A stretch of DNA of 64,000 nucleotides. It comes from Bhargavaea massiliensis. Lineage in GTDB: Bacteria > Bacillota > Bacilli > Bacillales_A > Planococcaceae. The DNA lies in the NCBI RefSeq assembly GCF_018390575.1, contig NZ_JAHBCJ010000002.1, positions 20,811 through 84,810 on the forward strand, given 5' to 3'. Below the pieces are notes generated by a model that made no database searches, was not told where the DNA came from, and saw nothing but the letters and a program-made list of their open reading frames with translations. Within the stretch, counting starts at the first letter, position 1. Each line of letters begins with the position of its first letter. Shown here one piece after another: positions 61,966 to 64,000 of this stretch. The position numbers were made by a program, and so were the translations under genes.

Positions 61966-62610
61966 CTATTCATTTTGCTCTTTTTGCTGATTCAGGATCC
62001 GCATGGTCAGGCTTTTGACATCTACTGCTGTTTTCTCGCTGACTACATCCGCCAAAATGACATCCCGGAAATAAGCCACGCTCTTTTTTAGCGGCATCTT
62101 CAGGATTTTGGTGAGCGCAATCTCGTACATCTGGATGAAATCAGGCTCTGTGTTGCCACGTTTGAGCTCTGCATACGCTTCATAGAACTGGTCCAATTTA
62201 TCGGCAAGTTCCAGGAGCCGGCCTTCCAGTGTACCGTCTTTGCCTTCTTTCATGCGATGGAAGAAGACGCTCTGGAATTCTTCAGGAATCTCCCGTGAGA
62301 TAAACTTCTCCATCATTTTTTCCTCTACTGTGGCAAGCATCTGCTTGAGTTCCGGGGAGGAATGCTTGACGGGCGTCTTGATGTCTCCGATAAAGACTTC
62401 GGCGAAGTCATGGTTAATCGTTTTTTCGTAGAGCGATTTCCAATCCACGTCCGCGCCGCCCATTTCTTCCAGCGTGCCGAAAAACATGGCGTACTGCGCG
62501 ACTTTCCATGAGTGTGCGGCCACATTGTGTTCTTCGAACTTGAATTTGCCGGGTGCGCGGATAATCCGCTCCAAATCATTCAGGCTTGTGAAAAAATTAT
62601 GGATGCCCAT
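61966..62610 (-). CDS. HD-domain 5'-nucleotidase (YfbR-like)
   Basis: A 214-residue HD phosphohydrolase with the metal-binding His in EEHNVAAHSWKVAQYAMF, the HD pair in INHDFAEVFIGD and the late Asp in LELADKLDQFYEAYAELKRG. This matches YfbR/YfkG-type enzymes that dephosphorylate deoxynucleoside monophosphates. GAAAGGAGGAAG precedes ATG 62610. Confidence 0.85.
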   Translation of the reverse strand: MGIHNFFTSLNDLERIIRAPGKFKFEEHNVAAHSWKVAQYAMFFGTLEEMGGADVDWKSLYEKTINHDFAEVFIGDIKTPVKHSSPELKQMLATVEEKMMEKFISREIPEEFQSVFFHRMKEGKDGTLEGRLLELADKLDQFYEAYAELKRGNTEPDFIQMYEIALTKILKMPLKKSVAYFRDVILADVVSEKTAVDVKSLTMRILNQQKEQNE

Positions 62611-62674
62611 GCTGCTTCCTCCTTTCTTTGTTTTCGGTCTCTTTTAGTTTATTCTTGCCTGTTTCCGGTATTTA

Positions 62675-62702
62675 AAAACGCCGCCCTGTCCGGACGGCGT
62701 TA
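62675..62702. terminator. Terminator after the stress-protein gene
   Basis: AACGCCG / CGGCGTT stem with inner GTCCGGAC pairing and a T-run on the minus strand. Confidence 0.75.
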
Positions 62703-62710
62703 TAAGCATT

Positions 62711-63043
62711 TTATTTGTCCGTTGCGTCCTGCGCGACGATGACGAGGCGTCCTTCGTCCAGAATCTTTTCATACTCGTCCGCTTCCTGTTGTGAAAGTCC
62801 GACGCCTTCAAATTCTGAGCGGAGTTCGTCGCCGCGTTTTGCGACAAGGTTCTTCATGCCTTTGAAAAAGCCGGTATCGCTCATGCCTGCTGTTTCTACG
62901 TCGAGCGCTTCCGCAATGTCTTTTTCCCGTTCATCATAGTGTGCAAACAGATAAATTTGTTCCTTGTTATATCCCTGTGTGACCAGTTTGTCGATTTCTT
63001 CTCTTGCCTGCACACCGTTCTCAACTGTAAGTACTTTTGCCAT
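62711..63043 (-). CDS. General stress protein of YflT type
   Basis: A 110-residue soluble protein matching the YflT heat-induced stress family: AREEIDKLVTQGYNKEQIYLFAH at the start and LDEGRLVIVAQD at the end. Members belong to the SigB general stress regulon in Bacillus; biochemical role unknown. The start at ATG 63043 has GGAGGGA 6 bases upstream; a frame extension of 9 codons is discounted. Confidence 0.85.
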   Translation of the reverse strand: MAKVLTVENGVQAREEIDKLVTQGYNKEQIYLFAHYDEREKDIAEALDVETAGMSDTGFFKGMKNLVAKRGDELRSEFEGVGLSQQEADEYEKILDEGRLVIVAQDATDK

Positions 63044-63106
63044 TACGAATCCCTCCTGATTGTCATTCAAGCGTTCATGATTATCTTTACCCGGGCAACT
63101 TGCGGA

Positions 63107-63637
63107 CTAAACAGTGGCCTCACTTTCCAGCATTGCGGTGATCTGCTTCCTGAGCCTGCCCAGAATCCGTTCACGTCGCTTCTTAATACCCGGAACTGAG
63201 ATTCCGGCCAGCCGGGCGCAGTCGGTGTAAGGCATGCGCTCTGCAAAAAGCCGGAACAGTAAGAGCCGGTCATCTTCGGGCAGGGAGGCGAGGGCTTTCC
63301 TAAGCAAGGGAAGCCGGTCATCGGAAGCTTCCAAATCTGCTTCCATTGCCTGCCGGCCTGACAAAGCTTCCAGAATGTCCGAGCCGAAAGCGGAGGCGGC
63401 TTCAGCATGCCGACTTTCTTTTTTTAGTTCATCCAGCATCGCTCCCCGGATCGTCCGGTACGCGAACGGTGCGAAATGCCCACGTCCGCTTTCATACCTC
63501 ACAAAGGCCTGGCAGAGGGCGAGGCGGGCCGCCTGACGGAAGTTATCATGGTCACGGCGTATATTCAGCTGACGGAGCATGGCGGAGATCATCGGTTCAT
63601 ATTGCAGCAGGAAGTCTTCCGTGTTCACGTTTCCCAT
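63107..63637 (-). CDS. Sigma-70-like factor
   Basis: A 176-residue protein with a region 2-like half (DNFRQAARLALCQAFVRYE, then FAPFAYRTIRGAMLDELKKE) and a region 4 helix-turn-helix (LPEDDRLLLFRLFAERMPYTDCARLAGISVPGIKKRRERIL). It resembles the small Bacillales sigma factors annotated only as sigma-70 family, such as competence or ECF-like types. No anti-sigma gene is adjacent. ATG 63637 (MGNVNTEDF) follows GAAAGG; the frame extends 12 codons upstream. Confidence 0.8.
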   Translation of the reverse strand: MGNVNTEDFLLQYEPMISAMLRQLNIRRDHDNFRQAARLALCQAFVRYESGRGHFAPFAYRTIRGAMLDELKKESRHAEAASAFGSDILEALSGRQAMEADLEASDDRLPLLRKALASLPEDDRLLLFRLFAERMPYTDCARLAGISVPGIKKRRERILGRLRKQITAMLESEATV

Positions 63638-63931
63638 CTCGATCGGCCTTTCAGGCCGTGCACGGCGCAACATTTTTCCCGGGTATGTACAGCCTACTGA
63701 AGCTGCGATGTCTGGTCGAATGGGCCAAACTGATTGTCAAACGCTCAAAATCTAATTTTGAAGGCTTCAATTTTTGATTTTAAGGCATCCAAAAACCGAA
63801 AAAGAGTGTTTTATTGTGGAATAAGGCCCATTTAAGGATTGGATAGTCTGGTCAAAATTGAAATTTGGCATGTTAGAAGAAGGATATGGTTAGCAGAGCG
63901 GGAGACGGGTAAATGAAAAAGAGAATGAATG

Positions 63932-64000
63932 ATGGAAGAAAGGGCGGATCAGATGGATATTCAAGTACAATCGTTTTTCCTGAAAGAGGACGGACAGATA
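63932..64000 (+). CDS. Start of an unidentified gene (cut by window edge)
   Basis: A frame opens at ATG 63932 (MEERADQMDIQVQSFFLKEDGQI) or, more likely, at ATG 63953 with GAAAGGG 8 bases upstream, and runs off the right edge. Too little is visible to name it. Confidence 0.45.
   Translation, partial: MEERADQMDIQVQSFFLKEDGQI

Overview
The window looks like chromosome from a Gram-positive, low-G+C-phylum bacterium (Bacillales), most likely a Planococcaceae member with an unusually GC-rich genome (a Bhargavaea-like organism is my guess). Evidence is the Bacillus-type gene orders (hisZGDBHAFI, yrrT-mccA-mccB), strong AGGAGG-type ribosome binding sites, frequent TTG and GTG starts, lipoproteins with Gram-positive lipoboxes, teichoic-acid genes, and small Bacillales families (Sda, YmfJ/DUF3243, YflT, YheE-like). 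No rRNA, tRNA or CRISPR array was seen.

Layout. 1-3.4 kb: the 3' end of a GW/SH3-repeat cell-wall glucosaminidase, then an acyl-CoA synthetase. 3.4-16.6 kb: a nitrogen/nickel block made of the complete urease operon ureABCEFGD, a His-rich duplicated YheE-like protein, a four-gene nickel/peptide-type ABC importer on the minus strand, and a divergent GatC/AtzG-like small protein plus amidase. 16.6-24.9 kb: histidine biosynthesis, with hisZGDBHAFI on minus, hisJ divergent and hisC convergent with hisJ. The hisZ/hisJ and hisC promoter regions share a TTTA-N6-TAAA operator candidate. 24.9-31.2 kb: a lipoprotein, a fumarylacetoacetase-fold hydratase, methionine-to-cysteine conversion (yrrT, mccA, mccB), thioesterase, pyroglutamyl peptidase, DinB protein and DUF3243. 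31.5-37.1 kb: a DUF485/acetate symporter pair with an exact CcpA cre sequence, an NCS1 permease, an SDR lacking the usual Tyr/Lys pair, and lrgAB.

37.1-47.8 kb is a low-GC accessory island: a broken MerR regulator, two decayed copies of one IS3-type element in opposite orientation around tagD and a TagF-like polymerase, an IS1182-like remnant, a broken IS21 istB, a TagE-like glycosyltransferase and unidentified debris. It is closed by a decayed second copy of lrgAB whose last 220 bp is almost identical to the intact lrgB, so about 10.7 kb lies between direct repeats. An acyltransferase 3 gene follows.

48.9-64 kb returns to backbone: a DUF2207 protein, a TAXI-type TRAP transporter (binding protein, DUF1850, fused permease), hutU-hutI with a cre sequence at the hutU start, sda beneath a cluster of DnaA boxes, an M20 peptidase, proline dehydrogenase, glutamate dehydrogenase, a YfbR-like HD nucleotidase, a YflT-type stress protein, a sigma-like factor and the start of one more gene. 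Much of this segment converges on glutamate: histidine (hut), proline and possibly peptide-linked glutamate feed into it, and GdhA connects it to 2-oxoglutarate.
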